From: Nereocystis luetkeana
Lineage: Eukaryota; Sar; Phaeophyceae; Laminariales; Laminariaceae
Direction of reading: 5' to 3'
Length of the DNA: 64,000 nucleotides
NCBI GenBank assembly: GCA_031213475.1
Contig: JARUPZ010000026.1
Location: 248,001-312,000, forward strand
A model generated the notes under the pieces. The model ran no database searches and was not told the origin of the DNA. It saw only the letters and a list, made by a program, of their open reading frames with translations. Of this stretch, positions 35,345 through 46,340 are shown piece by piece; positions within the stretch are counted from its first letter, which is position 1; each line of letters begins with the position of its first letter. A program made the translations under genes and the position numbers.

Positions 35345-35548
35345 CATTGTTTTTTTTTTTTTGCTCATCCCATTTAATTTCTTCGCCCATCTTCTTCTCT
35401 CTCTCCTTCCAACTCGTAACTCAGATCCGGGGTCACATAGCAGGCTCTTCTCCCCCCTTCCAGCTACGGTACGTGCCTTCATTTTTATAACGAGAAGATT
35501 TCAGCCTATTCTTCCCTCGTCGACTCGCATCGAATTGTGCCTACCCAA
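35345..35548 (-). mobile_element. SINE-A fragment, minus strand, head missing
   Basis: Starts with a T run, then the inverse of the SINE-A body: CTTCTTCTCTCTCTCC, AACTCGTAACTCAGATCCGG, GGTCACATAGCAGG, GGTACGTGCCTTCATTTTTA and TCGACTCGCATCGAATTGTGCC. It breaks off before the tRNA-like head. Directly upstream of the good LINE. Confidence 0.85.
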
Positions 35549-35722
35549 GCTCTGCCTGCTTCGGCCTGCCCCGTCCTTGGGGTGGGCCGAGGAAGTCTGC
35601 CAGGACCTGCAGCGGTCTAGCGACAGTCACACGAACATCGAGCTTCGGACTACGTAGGTAGGGAACCTTGCGCGGTCCGGCTGGTGGCCTGCTCGCTTTA
35701 AGGACCGCGTGGGGTGGTGGTG

Positions 35723-37294
35723 ATGTTTTTTCTTCTTAACCCCGACGCCGAGGAGTTCATCCCTCAGGCGGGACGGGTACATCACCACAGCAGAGAGCGC
35801 TACGTGGGCAGCCGGTGGAGTGGAGAGGCTGGCCACAGCGTGGGTATGCATGCACGACAGGAAGGATATGATTGTCGGCGTGGGTTGGGACGGCTGCACC
35901 CAGCCAACGGAAACCAAGGCGCGTACCGGGCTACGAAACGGAGAGCCACTTTCGCCATAGAGAAAAAAAAGAAACAAAAAAAGAAAAAAAGAAGTCGGGG
36001 ACGAGCCTCACGTCGGCTGGCAAAGAAAGCAGCTCGCGAGGCTCGTAAGAGACAGAAGGAGGCACTTGTGACGGTAGCGACCTACAATGTGCGCACCCTG
36101 GCTGTAAAGGGGAAGAACGGGTACGGACATGACGAGCGGGTACTGGCGAAGGGACGGCAACTCGGCTGTGACTTCATTGGCCTGCAAGAAACTCGGAGGT
36201 CCGGCAGCACGACGTTCCGTGCGGCAGGGTATCGTGTTTTCTGTTCAGGACAGGAAACAACAGCCACCAGGCAAGGGCTGTACGGAGTAGGCCTAGCTGT
36301 CAAGGAATCGTTGTGCAGTAAGTCTGTGTATACTCATCAGTTCGTTGACGAGCGGCTAATGTCTATGCGCTTTGAGCTGGCTGGCAAATGCGAGGCAGTC
36401 AATTTCGTCGTTGCGTATGCTCCAACTGATTGTACCAAGGACGCCGAACTGAAACGTATTTTCTGGCAGAAGCTGGAGTACTTGGTGGAAAAAATCCCGA
36501 CGAAAGAGTGTCTGTTTGTACTGATGGATGCCAACGCGCGAACTGGACAGAGGAAGGAAGGGTGCGGTGATGATGAAAGCAGAGTGCTGGGAGCGTATGG
36601 ACGTGATGTTCGTAACGATAATGGCAGACGGCTCCTGTCGTTCGCCACCAATTGTAAGTTGGCTCTCACCAACACGTTTTTCAGCACGCGCAAGGGTGGG
36701 GTATCGCATACTTACAACGGCACCGGCCCGAATGACCGTAAGCGGATTGACTACATCCTAACCCGTCAAGTCCATCGACCTAGAGTACAAGATGCGAAAG
36801 TCGTCCCACAGTCTCCTGCCCCAGCTAAGGCTGACTCAGACCACAACATCTTGTATATCAAAGTCCGACTCGGTGGTCATTTTGCGCCCAACAGACAAAT
36901 ACGTAGACCGACGAAACGCCGAGAGTTCGACAGGCAGCTTTTTATGTCCGATGGAAATTGTCGTGAACGAGTAGTCTCCAGGATCATCTCCACTCTCAAC
37001 CAGCCTATCCAGCCCCGTAATACGTCTGGTATGGTTGAGAGTTTCACTACGGCTGTTATTGATGCGGTCGAAAAAGAGGTACCACCCCCTGCACGTCGCC
37101 ACCGCAGACATGGATGGTGTGAGTCCGCCGAAACCTTGGCCGCATTCATGCCAGCATGGACAGCGAGGGAGGATGCACGACAATTCTTGCGTGCCCACCC
37201 CCGGGACAGAACCGCGTGGAAGACCCTGAGATCTGCGTGTGCGAACCTGCAGAAGGTGATTGCCGCAGGACTGCATGCGTACTTCGAAGCGTAG
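35723..37294 (+). CDS. LINE polyprotein, N-terminal part: AP endonuclease
   Basis: I start at the first ATG (MFFLLNPDAEEF), since the codons just upstream are GTG. Residues ~75-115 are Lys/Arg-rich (KKKKQKKKKRSRGRASRRL), suiting nuclear or nucleic-acid binding. The endonuclease follows, from VATYNVRTL (~119). It has all family catalytic motifs: Asn in TYNVRT, Glu in LQETRR (~156), YAPT (~232), MDANART (~267), RIDYILTR and the general-base SDHN (~371-374). It would nick chromosomal DNA and create the primer for reverse transcription. The linker reaches AYFEA and then a TAG (37292-37294). Sequence continues in the same frame into the RT, so this stop splits what was one ~1,243-residue protein. 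LINE-3 has no stop here and is 6 bp shorter. Confidence 0.9.
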   Translation: MFFLLNPDAEEFIPQAGRVHHHSRERYVGSRWSGEAGHSVGMHARQEGYDCRRGLGRLHPANGNQGAYRATKRRATFAIEKKKKQKKKKRSRGRASRRLAKKAAREARKRQKEALVTVATYNVRTLAVKGKNGYGHDERVLAKGRQLGCDFIGLQETRRSGSTTFRAAGYRVFCSGQETTATRQGLYGVGLAVKESLCSKSVYTHQFVDERLMSMRFELAGKCEAVNFVVAYAPTDCTKDAELKRIFWQKLEYLVEKIPTKECLFVLMDANARTGQRKEGCGDDESRVLGAYGRDVRNDNGRRLLSFATNCKLALTNTFFSTRKGGVSHTYNGTGPNDRKRIDYILTRQVHRPRVQDAKVVPQSPAPAKADSDHNILYIKVRLGGHFAPNRQIRRPTKRREFDRQLFMSDGNCRERVVSRIISTLNQPIQPRNTSGMVESFTTAVIDAVEKEVPPPARRHRRHGWCESAETLAAFMPAWTAREDARQFLRAHPRDRTAWKTLRSACANLQKVIAAGLHAYFEA

Positions 37295-39454
37295 CTTGCC
37301 GAAACCGAACGACTCCTAGCGAACAACGACCAAAGAGGCTTTTACAAGCACCTTAAGAGTACGGTAGGATTGGAAGGGACTAAAGCGAGGAGCGAACAGT
37401 TCATTAGGGACGAGGATGGCACGATCCTACGGGATAAGGTGCGAATTCGTGAACGATGGGCGGGGTTTTACCACAAACTCTTGAACACGAAGTCGCTGAA
37501 ACTCGATCCCACGACCATCGACCTCTTGCCACCGCGACCGCCTAAACTGTCGCTTGAAGATGAACCATCCATAGACGAGATGACCGAAGCACTTAAGGGG
37601 ATGTCGAATTGGAAAGCTGTCGGGCCAGATGGTCTCCCGGTCGAACTCCTAAAAATCGACCACCCGGCATTCGCCCAGCGCTTTCACAACATCCTTGTCA
37701 ATGTTTGGTCAACAGGAGAAGTCCCTCAGCAATGGAAAGATGCGATCATCAAGGTCCTTCACAAAAAGAAGGATCGAACTGACTGCAACAACTATAGAGG
37801 GATTTCGCTTGTTGCCCACGCAGGCAAATTGTTGTTGAAAATCGTCGCGTCCCGCCTCAGCAACTACAGCGAGACCGAGGAACTACTCCCCGAGGAACAG
37901 TGCGGCTTCCGCCCCGCACGATCAACGATTAATATGTTGTTCGTCGTGCGCCGGCTGCAAGAGCTCGGACGACAGAGGAAAATCCCCTTATACGTGTGCT
38001 TCATCGATCTGCAGAAAGCGTACGACTCTGTCGACCGAGAGCTGTTATGGAAGGTACTCACACGCTTTGGCGTACCAACCAAGATGCTGAGAATTATCCG
38101 TAATTTCCACGATGGCATGCGGGCTCGCGTGCGTACTGATGACGGCGAGCTCTCGGAATGGTTTGATGTCACGCAGGGGCTGCGGCAAGGCTGTGTACTA
38201 TCACCGTTACTGTTCAACGTGTTCTTCGCTGCTGCGTTACACGTCGTACTAGTACGCTTCAGCCAAGACGAAGCCATTGTAAGGGATTTGGTCCAACTCT
38301 GGAAAGCTGGAGTAGTTCGAACAGGGAAGGAGGAGCCATTGGCGTGCGTGCGAAGGTCTGTATGGGGCATGTTGTACGCCGACGATGCAGGAATTGTCTC
38401 GAAGTCGGCTGAAGGGCTCGCAAAAATGATGACAGTCATCGTGACTGTCTTCGAAGCAGCAGGCCTCACGGTGTCGGAAAAGAAGACTGAGACAATGGTC
38501 CTACAAACACCAGACCGGACAACCCTCGCACCACCGCTCGTCATCGAAGCGGCAGGTCAGAGGTATAAGCAGACGACCCAGTTCTTATACCTAGGCGGCG
38601 TTATCCACGAAAACGCTGACCTCTCGCTCGAAATCGACCGACGGATCCGCCTCATGCGAGCATGCCTCAAACGGTTCGGCCCGGAGTTGTATGATAGGAC
38701 GACCGCCCCCCTTAGCCTTAAAGTCCGAATGCTGAAGGCCGAGGTGATTGAGACCCTGCTGTACGGGTGTGTGACGTGGACCCTCAGAGCGGAACACTTT
38801 GCCAAGCTTCGAACGGCTCACCACCAAGTCCTGTTGCGAGTCATTGGCTTCCAGCGCCGACTTCATACTGACCATGCCACCCTCTCGTACGCGAAGGCCC
38901 TCAAGATGACACGTTGCGAGAGCATCGAAACGACCATTCGTAAACGGCGGCTCTTCTTTGCGGGGGGGGTGGCACGGCAAAGCAAGGAGCGATTATCCAA
39001 TCGGGTAATGCTCGGGACGATAGCTGGTGGGGAGAACCCGAGACCAGGCGGACAGTGTAAGACTTGGCATAGATGCATAGTCGAAGACCTTAGGGAGTTC
39101 CGAGCCATTGAAGGGTCAACGGATGTTGCCCCCTTGGTGTTTGGAGTTGAGACCGCGTTGTGGTCCACTGCAGCCAAAAAGGTGGGGAAGTGGTACCGGG
39201 GGATCCTTGAAGCAGCTGAACGGTTCATGGTGAGGTGGCACGAGGCTGAGGCTGAGATGAGTAGGCAGCGCCGCGCATCCGCCGTGGATGGTGCCCAAAG
39301 GAACGGGGGTGGAGGGGGCAACAGGAGAAGTGGCATAAAGCCCGACCGAGGGAATGCGGAGAGGGGGGGGAACAGGAGGGGTAGAAGGGAAACAGCGGTA
39401 GACGAAAGTAGGAAGGAGATGGCAGACAGGGTAGCAAGGCACCAAGTCGACTAG
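37295..39454 (+). CDS. LINE polyprotein, C-terminal part: reverse transcriptase
   Basis: In frame with the endonuclease, 719 codons with no further stop. RT blocks in order: [68 protein letters not shown] (first catalytic Asp), [17 protein letters not shown], and [11 protein letters not shown] (YADD at 38375-38386, the catalytic Asp pair). Next come thumb and connection blocks ([40 protein letters not shown]) and a basic C-terminal region rich in Arg/Gly ending RVARHQVD. All catalytic residues are present, so this half looks functional if it can be translated. There is no ATG right after the TAG, so re-initiation would lose the start of the RT region. Confidence 0.9.
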   Translation, partial: LAETERLLANNDQRGFYKHLKSTVGLEGTKARSEQFIRDEDGTILRDKVRIRERWAGFYHKLLNTKSLKLDPTTIDLLPPRPPKLSLEDEPSIDEMTEALKGMSNWKAVGPDGLPVELLKIDHPAFAQRFHNILVNVWSTGEVPQQWKDAIIKVLHKKKDRTDCNNYRGISLVAHAGKLLLKIVASRLSNYSETEELLPEEQCGFRPARSTINMLFVVRRLQELGRQRKIPLYVCFIDLQKAYDSVDRELLWKVLTRFGVPTKMLRIIRNFHDGMRARVRTDDGELSEWFDVTQGLRQGCVLSPLLFNVFFAAALHVVLVRFSQDEAIVRDLVQLWKAGVVRTGKEEPLACVRRSVWGMLYADDAGIVSKSAEGLAKMMTVIVTVFEAAGLTVSEKKTETMVLQTPDRTTLAPPLVIEAAGQRYKQTTQFLYLGGVIHENADLSLEIDRRIRLMRACLKRFGPELYDRTTAPLSLKVRMLKAEVIETLLYGCVTWTLRAEHFAKLRTAHHQVLLRVIGFQRRLHTDHATLSYAKALKMTRCESIETTIRKRRLFFAGGVARQSKERLSNRVMLGTIAGGENPRPGGQCKTWHRCIVEDLREFRAIEGSTDVAPLVFGVETALWSTAAKKVGKWYRGILEAAERFMVRWHEAEAEMSRQRRASAVDGAQRNGGGGGNRRSGIKPDRGNAERGGNRRGRRETAVDESRKEMADRVARHQVD

Positions 39455-40322
39455 GAAGTAGAATATGACCATACTACTAGTGCTACCAACTGGTGCAGCT
39501 GGCTCGAACGTGGTCTTCCCTTGTCTTTTCTTTTTGTTTAGTTTTTTTTTTCTTTCTTGCGCTGACTCTCCGTGATTTTCATTTCATTTTTTCTCTTCCT
39601 CTTCCCTTTCTGATTGATAAGCCGTACTCAAGGAGCCGTGTGGCGTGGTTGGAAGACGAACCTGCTCTGCTCGGCTCGTATTGTCTGACGCCAAGGGGCT
39701 GGGCATAGTTGACGAACGCAGGGCGGAGACGGCAGTCTGGGTAGCAAGGTACCAGGCGGATTAGCAGGGAGAACCTGGCTATACTACTCGTACCACAAGC
39801 TGCTGCCGCCACCTGGAAGGTGCTTTGGGCTTTGGTCTGCCTGTTATTTCCCCTTTGTTATTTTTCCTTGTTACTTTCTCCTTGGTTCTTTGTCTTACTC
39901 TGTTCACAAGCAGTGGTGTTTTTTGTTATTTCTTCTTTTTTCCAGCTCGTTCTTTTTCAAGTGTTGGCCACCTCGCCTGCGGGGGGGGGCACGACAGATT
40001 GTTTCTCTTAGATTTTGCTTTCATTTTTCTTCTTTTTCTTTTTCGATTTGTCTACCTTGTTTTTGTTTTCTCTTTGATTGTTTCTTTTCGTTTAACTATT
40101 TCATAGATTGCGTATGTCGTGCCTGTCGTATCTAGTATGATGACATGGCTTTGCATTGCCCACTGCAGTTCACACTGCACACGTGACAACGTAGTATCTC
40201 TGTGGCGTAGCTTTGTGACCACATAACTTGTATTTCTTCTAGGATTGAAGAATCAACACGGACACTGGTTGTGCTGGATGTCGACGGGTAGAAAGAACGG
40301 TTTAATGTGAAGAACACACACA
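39455..40322 (+). other. LINE-1 3' UTR
   Basis: 868 bp shared with LINE-2 and LINE-3. Landmarks: CCATACTACTAGTGCTACC, a T-rich run, GACGAACGCAGGGCGGAGACGG-type block, GGCCACCTCGCCTGCGGGG with a 9-G run, ATGTCGTGCCTGTCGTATC, TGACCACATAACTTG, the 80-bp end ACTGGTTGTGCTGG...GGTTTAATGTGAAGAA, then (CA)n. No poly(A) tail; RTE-like elements often end in simple repeats. Confidence 0.85.
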
Positions 40323-40332
40323 CACACACGCT

Positions 40333-40477
40333 GCAAGGCGCTCTCAACAATTGAATCCTTTTTATTTTTTATTTTTGTAAATAAAGTCAAAAGTCCGACT
40401 CACCTGGGGCTCGAATCCAGGACTCAAACACAAGTAGAATTCGAGGTTAACCACTTGAACCACCGGGGTGTGGTTCC
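40333..40477 (-). mobile_element. SINE-A head fragment, minus strand
   Basis: Inverse of the SINE-A 5' half: TTGCAGCG end, AGGATTCAATTG, TTTATTTACAAAAAT, then the tRNA-like part with B box (CTCGAATCCAGG on this strand) and the ACCACCGGGG start. It is truncated on its 3' side and directly follows the LINE's (CA)n end. Confidence 0.82.
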
Positions 40478-40614
40478 TATTCCTTGAATAATCCCAAAGC
40501 CCCCTGTCATCGAGTGTATCGCTTCAGTTATTAGGGTGGATTCTGGGTGATTTTCGCAATATATATTATATATACATACAATAACAAGGGTGAGGAATAT
40601 CAACTGCTGATCAG

Positions 40615-40775
40615 ACCGCCTAACGAGGGTAGGCGCAAATCGACGCGAATCGACGAAGCAAGAAAATACTGAAGTCTTCTACCGTAGCTATAAAGTACAA
40701 GGCACGCGGACCGTAGCCGAGAGGGGAATTTATAGCCTGCTATGTGACCACGGATGGATCTAAGTTGCGGCTGTT
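40615..40775 (+). mobile_element. SINE-A body fragment, diverged
   Basis: GGGTAGGCGCAAATCGACGCG, AATCGACGAAGCAAGAAAA, AAGGCACGCGGACCGTAGC and GCCTGCTATGTGACCACGGAT align with 41072-41185 of the full SINE-A. The head is missing, and it is older than the other copies. Confidence 0.7.
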
Positions 40776-40917
40776 TAATATATAGGTATACTATTACTAT
40801 TATTACTATTAATAGTATAGAAATAAAGGGCGAAGGCAACCTATGGGATGGGAACCAATGAGATATGGTATTACATACCAGGTAATCTGTAACTACTGTG
40901 CTTACTTCGTACGTAAA

Positions 40918-41225
40918 AATGTCGCCCCGGTGGTTCGAGTGGTTAACCTCGAATTCTACTTGTTTGAGTCCTGGGTTCGAGCCCCAGGTTAGGTGGGTCG
41001 GACTTTTGACTTTATTTGCAAAAATAAAAAAAAGGATTCAGTTGTTGAGAGCGCCTTGCAGCGTGGGTTGGCACAATTCGATGCGTGTCGACGAGGGAAG
41101 AAAAGGCTGAAATCTTCTCGCGATAAAAATGAAGGCACGTACCGTAGCGGGAAGGGGGGAGAAGATCCTGCTATGTGACCCCGGATCTGAGTTACGAGTT
41201 GGAAGGAAAGAGAGAAGAAGATGTG
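40918..41225 (+). mobile_element. SINE-A, full-length copy
   Basis: tRNA-like head GTCGCCCCGGTGGTTCGAG (A-box-like TGGTTCGAGTGG) with a canonical T-arm: CTGGG, TTCGAGC loop, CCCAG (about 40970-40986). The acceptor arms do not pair, so it is not a live tRNA gene. The core follows (TTGAGAGCGCCTTGCAGCG, GTCGACGAGGGAAGAAAAGG, AATGAAGGCACGTACCG), then GCTATGTGACCCCGGATCTG and an AGAGAAGAAG tail. About 310 bp. Transcribed, if at all, by pol III from the internal boxes. Confidence 0.85.
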
Positions 41226-41269
41226 CGAAGATAATTAATGGGAGGAGAATATATATAGATATATATCTG

Positions 41270-41400
41270 TGGCATAGTATTTGACAACCTAACTTGCATC
41301 TCTCTACTCGTAGGATTGAAGAGTCTGCAGGCACACTGGTTGTGCTGAATGTCGACGAGTACTCGTATGATATGTATGACGGTTTAATGGGAAGAACATG
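41270..41400 (+). mobile_element. LINE 3'-end fragment, diverged
   Basis: CACACTGGTTGTGCTGAATGTCGACGAGT...GACGGTTTAATGGGAAGAACA matches the LINE terminus with a short insertion near ACTCGTATGATATG. Confidence 0.7.
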
Positions 41401-42789
41401 CAGATTTACTCGCAATAACTACCACTAAGAACGTATACCCGAAACAAAAAATAATAACAAAGAAGCACGAAAAATTACACGAGCTGAGTGCATGAACATC
41501 GTGTTGTGGGGGAGCTAGAGTAATTAGGGCCAAATGTTGTTTCTAAAAATATGTACGTAAATAAATAGTTTTTTTTTTCACCGTAGGTCTTATTTGCTAT
41601 GGTCCCCCGTACTATTAATAGTGTGCTAAAATAAATGAATGCTGAATCTTATACGTAATACGAGTACTACTGCTGTTGAGTCAACCGAATTTTCCGCTGT
41701 TCAATTAGTTGCGAAGAGTCGCACCAGTGGACATAATTTGTGTTAGGGTGGTGGTGTAAACGTCAGTACCTCCAACAACTTACTGATTCGGAATCAGGCC
41801 AGTACGTTGAAGCACGCGAAGTATACGAAATAGAATTTTCGTATTTTCTATCATAGGCAGGAGGAGGCGAAAGTAGGGAGATGACTCATAATGAATTGCT
41901 TAGAGCCCGTGGTAAACCCATATATATACCTGGTTGAAAATACATCTCCGCATTCGCTAGTGCCAACACGTTGAAGCGCGCGAGGTGTACGATTAGAACT
42001 CTATACCATAGGAGGAGGCCAATGTGGAAGTGGGACTTACCATAAGCTTCTTACAGCCCGTGGTAGACCCACATACAAAAACCACCTACATCGTATTCGC
42101 AAGGAATATCCACTCTCAATGCAGGGAAGTTTGAGATCACAGCCACAAGGGAAGCATATAATATACCAGGTATCAAAAAATGATACATTCACAGAGAGAC
42201 TGGAGGCATCTGGACAAGCTTCAGAGAAGCAGATGGATGCTAACTTACGTAGAAGTGTTTGTTGAAGGCACAGCGAGAAAGGTCTGGCGAAGGTAGGTGA
42301 ATGGTGGCAGCCTCGACAGAGTGCAGTGGGAAAATTGAAGCTTCTGGCTTAAGCGCGTGAATCATTCCAATATCTATACAGTCCAGAACTCAAGTATACT
42401 TCTTGGTTATCCGCCGGTGAACCGTCACGACAGGCTATAGACAGTCTAGCGCGCAGGTATGTAGAGTGGGGCAACATGGACATTCACCGCAGTTTCTAGG
42501 CAGAGTGGCCACGTAAAGCTATACGACGAAGGGCTGGCAGAAGTCTTTGTAGTGTCAGTTAAAGGTGAGTGAGGTGGTGTGGTAGGACGATGGTAGCAAA
42601 TAGTGAAATCTGTGGCATGCCAAAAGGCTAAACTTGTACTGGTATTATTAGTGTTTTATAAATGTGCGAACGGAATCCTTCGAGAAGGGCTCCCTACCTC
42701 AGATGCAGGTGAAACGGGAACAAATATTTTTTTTCAAGAGAGCGTACGAGGTCCGAGTGTGTTTTACAGATGAAGCGCAGACAATTGCA
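41401..42789. other. Gene-free; diverged ~155-bp direct duplication
   Basis: A block with ACGTTGAAGCACGCGAAGTATACGA, ATAGGCAGGAGGAGGC and GAGCCCGTGGTAAACCCATAT (about 41800-41950) recurs as ACGTTGAAGCGCGCGAGGTGTACGA, ATAGGAGGAGGCC and CAGCCCGTGGTAGACCCACAT (about 41958-42090), all cited in pieces. TACCAGGTA at 42164-42172. No gene is supported. Confidence 0.5.
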
Positions 42790-43585
42790 AGTCATGAAGA
42801 ATGTACGAGGGCCAGAACCACCACTCTTTTCACCACCGTCCAAGGTCAGTACCGCGGGAAGAAGGGGCGCTGCAACATCGTGCCGACGGCGATGGACGGA
42901 TGAAGAAAGTTGAAAACGTCCAGACGAGGACCAGGACCGTCGCTTTTCTTTCCCCCGTCCAAGGGACAGCAGAGACGAGGGGCGCTACAAAATCAGGCCG
43001 ACGGTACTAAAGGGAGGAGCACGACTGAAGAACGTACAAGTGCCAGGACTTCCACTCTTTGCGACACCGTCCAAGTGCAATACCGAGGAAATAAGGGGCG
43101 CTGCAACATCAAGCCGACGGCGAGGCGCGGAGGTTGAAGGTGCATACACCGCAGCGGTCTATGATCGTGAGGTCCGCTGGCACCGACGCCCACATTTGCC
43201 GGGCTGGGGGGGGGTGTTTCAACGGCGGGGGGCCCAGGAGGAACGGATGATCGGTTAATCGTCGTAAGGTCCCCTTGGGACCGACGCTGACATGTGCCGT
43301 GTTGGGGAGGGTGATAAAGCGGCGGGCAGACGAGAAGGAAAATAGGATCGGTTGGTCACAGTAATCCCCTCTTTGGGTTTTGCAGTGACTGCGGTGCTGA
43401 CGACTAAAGTCGCACCTGACGGCAGGAATGTTTGCCCTGAGCCGAGCAATATGCGTCGGGGGGGGGAGGTGTTACAAACGCCGGGCGGACAACGAGGGGC
43501 CGAGGAGGAAGGTGCACACACTGTCGCCGGGTTAGTACCGGGGGTCCACTTTGTGCCGGCGATGGTTATGCGTCGGGAAGGGGGG
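42790..43585 (+). repeat. Minisatellite, ~115-bp units, then degenerate copies
   Basis: Three clear units (about 42795-42905, 42905-43020, 43025-43135) share GGACCA/GCCAGGACYACC, CACCGTCCAAGTGCAATACC, GAGGAAATAAGGGGCGCTRC and AACATCAAGCCGACGGCGA. Beyond 43135 more degenerate relatives with GGGGGGTGTTWCAACG and GAGGAGGAA continue up to D2. No gene. Confidence 0.7.
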
Positions 43586-44150
43586 GTGTTACAGCGAGTG
43601 GCGCCAGGGTGAAAGGTTCATAACGTTGTGACTGTCATGACCAGCACCACGGACAGGAAAATACGGTGCGAGATAACTCTGCTGATCAACTTCACGCGTC
43701 GGGTCTATTTGGTTGGGCAGAGGTAAGCTTTGGTTAGCTCCTCTGGGCGCATCTTATAGGGGGGAGGATAATCCTCGGTGTCGGAACGCCTTCGGTCTCG
43801 GGTGCAGAGCCAGCAACGAGGCGCCGGGAACACCCCGTGTTCAGTAAGTACCACGAAGTGAACCAAAGAAAGTCAAAGCCAAGTGATCTGCGACACCCGT
43901 CCCATCGGCCCCCAGCCCCTTGGGCCCTGCCTTCCCGTCGTACCTGTTATCGCGTCTGTGGCGCTTTATTAATTGTTCACTCTGGCTGCTCGTAACTACC
44001 GCCTTGTGTCGATTCACTTCCTGCGCGTCCCGATCATTGCTGCAAGAGGGAACGTCTCCAAATCTCAAACAACAGGTGAGCCGGCCCCAGAGATCTATCG
44101 TGCGCGGATCCTTCTTAGGGTCTGAGAGCTGTACCCTGCCGTACCAAAGG
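43586..44150 (+). repeat. Dispersed repeat D2, copy 2
   Basis: Collinear with 4824-5390 from GTGTTACAGCGAGTGGCGCC to TTAGGGTCTGAGAGCTGTACCC. It lies immediately next to the start of a LINE RT remnant. Confidence 0.78.
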
Positions 44151-44492
44151 CACGTGCCTCCGTCGACAACGCGCTGCCTGCTGTAGATGGTACTCGCACG
44201 CTTCGGTGCACCAAAGAAGCTACTTCTACTCGTCTGGCAAATCCACGAAGGCGTGCGCGCTCGTGTGTAAGATACCGGTGTTGGAGAGTGGTCAGAAGGA
44301 TACGAAATCACGGAGAGGATATCTGCTGTCGCTTTTGCTGTATCCTAACATTTCTTCCCAGCTGCGATCCACGCCATGCCATATACCGTAGTAGCCTTAA
44401 CTAAAGATGTGACGGCCTAGTCATTGTGAGAGTTTTACTTTGCTTCCAGGGGAACGGGGTGGGGGGAAGCGCTGAACCATTCAATTGCATGC

Positions 44493-44822
44493 CGGCGTCC
44501 CCGGTGGTTTGGTAGGTGGTCCGCGCGTACCTATCAAGATCAATTTCGTGAGTTCAAGTCTTACCGAGTGCATGCTCCTAGGGACGTTTTCTTGCATAAA
44601 AGTTGATTAACGGAAAGCGCGAGAGCGTGAGTTAGCTACATTCGATGAAGATCGACGAGCAGTGGGAATGCTGAACTCTTTGCGCGACAAAAAATAAAGC
44701 ACGTACCGGGGGGAGAAGGGACGACACCTGTAACCACGGCTTGTCCAGACGATCGCTGAGGGTAAAACCTCCTACGTGTTAGGCTGGAAAGTAAAAGTGA
44801 TGATTAAATATACTAATAAAAA
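44493..44822 (+). mobile_element. SINE-B copy 2, full length
   Basis: tRNA-like head (TTTGGTAGGTGGTCCGCGC; B-box-like GAGTTCAAGTCTT), body (AGTTGATTAACGGAAAGCG; GATCGACGAGCAGTGGGAATGC), core (AATAAAGCACGTACCGGG), GCTTGTCCAGACGATCGCTG and the 3' end GTAAAAGTGATGATTAAATA. About 330 bp. This copy defines the uninterrupted form of the family. Confidence 0.87.
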
Positions 44823-45234
44823 TGCATGTGAAGAGCATATTGGGGGCATGCTGCACACCGAGGTATTGGCTCTATATCGGGGGAAGTCCGCGCAAAGATG
44901 TCGACAGCTCTTGTCACCGTTTTGTTTTCAAAAGGGCTCACGGTGTCGGAAGATAAGACGGAGACTATGGTTGCTGCCACGCACACCACTCCAAGCACTC
45001 CGCCCCTCGCCTCCCGTCATGGAAGCAGCAACCCAGAGGTAGGCATGTAGCATGCTGTTTCAATAGCCCTTTGTTTTTGTACCTAGGGCTACAGTATTAT
45101 GGTGATATCAAACAACGAACTTGCCTGGGCGTGGTGGCCCATACATACCGGGTACGGTTGCAGCAGGAGAGCTTTACAATACAGCATGGAGAATGCACCG
45201 TTCAACCCTACATGAAACACATGTATGTTAATGG

Positions 45235-46340
45235 GTATTTTTGTAGTTCTTCCATGGAAATCCCTTGGAAGTTCCATTGAAGTCCACGGAAGTCATATGG
45301 AAGTCTCATGGGAACACTGTAGTCCCACAACATTCCCATGGGAGTCCAACGATAGTCCCATGGAAGTCTCCTAGAGTTTCCATGAGAAGACCAAAATTCT
45401 ATGGAGGCCCTGGGAGTCTTATCAGAGTCGAATGGAACCCCCATGAGGGTCCCATAAGGACACTATAGAGTCCTATGGACGCGTCACGGAGTTCCATGGG
45501 AGATTTATGGGATACCTCCATCCCACGGCAGTCTCAGGGGTGTCACTAGGACACATCAGGCACTAATCGCCCATGTAAGCACCATGGAACTATAGTACGC
45601 TCATGGCATAATCACGACGTACATGCGACTCCAAAGGAATCCCATGAGATTTCCATGGGACTTCTGTTGGATTCCCATGGCGCTTCGGTGGGACTGCTTA
45701 GCTCGCATCAGATCCCCATTGAACGTTTATGGGACTTCGAAGTTCCTATGGCAGTCCGTGGACCGTCAGTGGCCGGTCCAGGGACTCCCGCGGGGCTTCC
45801 ATAGGACTTCCGTGGAATTCCAGAGAGTTTCCGTGGTGGTGCTTTCATGGGACCTTTGTTGTGCATCTTGCACTTCTATCAGGCTTCGAGTTTCCCACGG
45901 GAGTTCCTATCGTGCTTCCGTGCGACTTCCATAGGGCTGCGTGGGGCGTCCATGGGACTTGAGAGCTTCCATGGGACTTCCGTGTTGCTTGGGTGGGACT
46001 TCCAAGGTCACATGAGACTTCGAAGGAAATCCCGTGGTACTTCCGTCGGGCTTCCATGGGGCTTCCGCCAGATGTTTCGTGGATCCCATTGGAGTTTTAC
46101 GGTGCTTCCATCGGATTTTCATGCTCGTCGATGAGACTTTCAGGGCACTTTCATGAGACTTCCAAGAACTTTCATGGGATTCGATGGGACTTCCACGAGA
46201 CTTGTGTTCCACGGGAGTCGCATGGGGCGTGCATGGGACTTCCATGGTGTTTCTGTGGTGCTTCCCCGGAACTTCCTGCGACTTGCGTGGGACCCCCATA
46301 TGTCAGCATTGCCATGGAATGCCCACGGGGCTTGTGTACA
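45235..46340. repeat. Minisatellite of CATGGGACTTCC-type units that switches strand
   Basis: Irregular units of ~11-15 bp. From about 45240 to 45470 the motif reads GGAAGTCCCATGG; from about 45640 to 46330 it reads CCATGGGACTTCC. The array therefore turns round near 45500-45620. CCATGG itself is palindromic. All frames through it are compositional. Confidence 0.88.

Larger units (their letters stand above)
35549..40322 (+). mobile_element. Near-complete RTE-like LINE (LINE-1)
   Basis: About 4.8 kb: a short 5' leader (the exact 5' end is uncertain; I place it after the SINE fragment), one long frame (endonuclease plus RT) broken only by a single TAG, an 868-bp 3' UTR, and a (CA)n end. Endonuclease type and domain order are those of RTE-like LINEs. 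At least five other loci here are relatives (7-10, 15-18, 30-32, 44-46 and 51 kb). It is the least damaged and probably the youngest along with LINE-2. Confidence 0.93.

Noticed and set aside
40918-40995. A tRNA gene
   Set aside because: The B box and T-arm are canonical, but acceptor arms do not pair and the anticodon loop is irregular. The same sequence recurs with a SINE body at 54105 and inverted at 40333.
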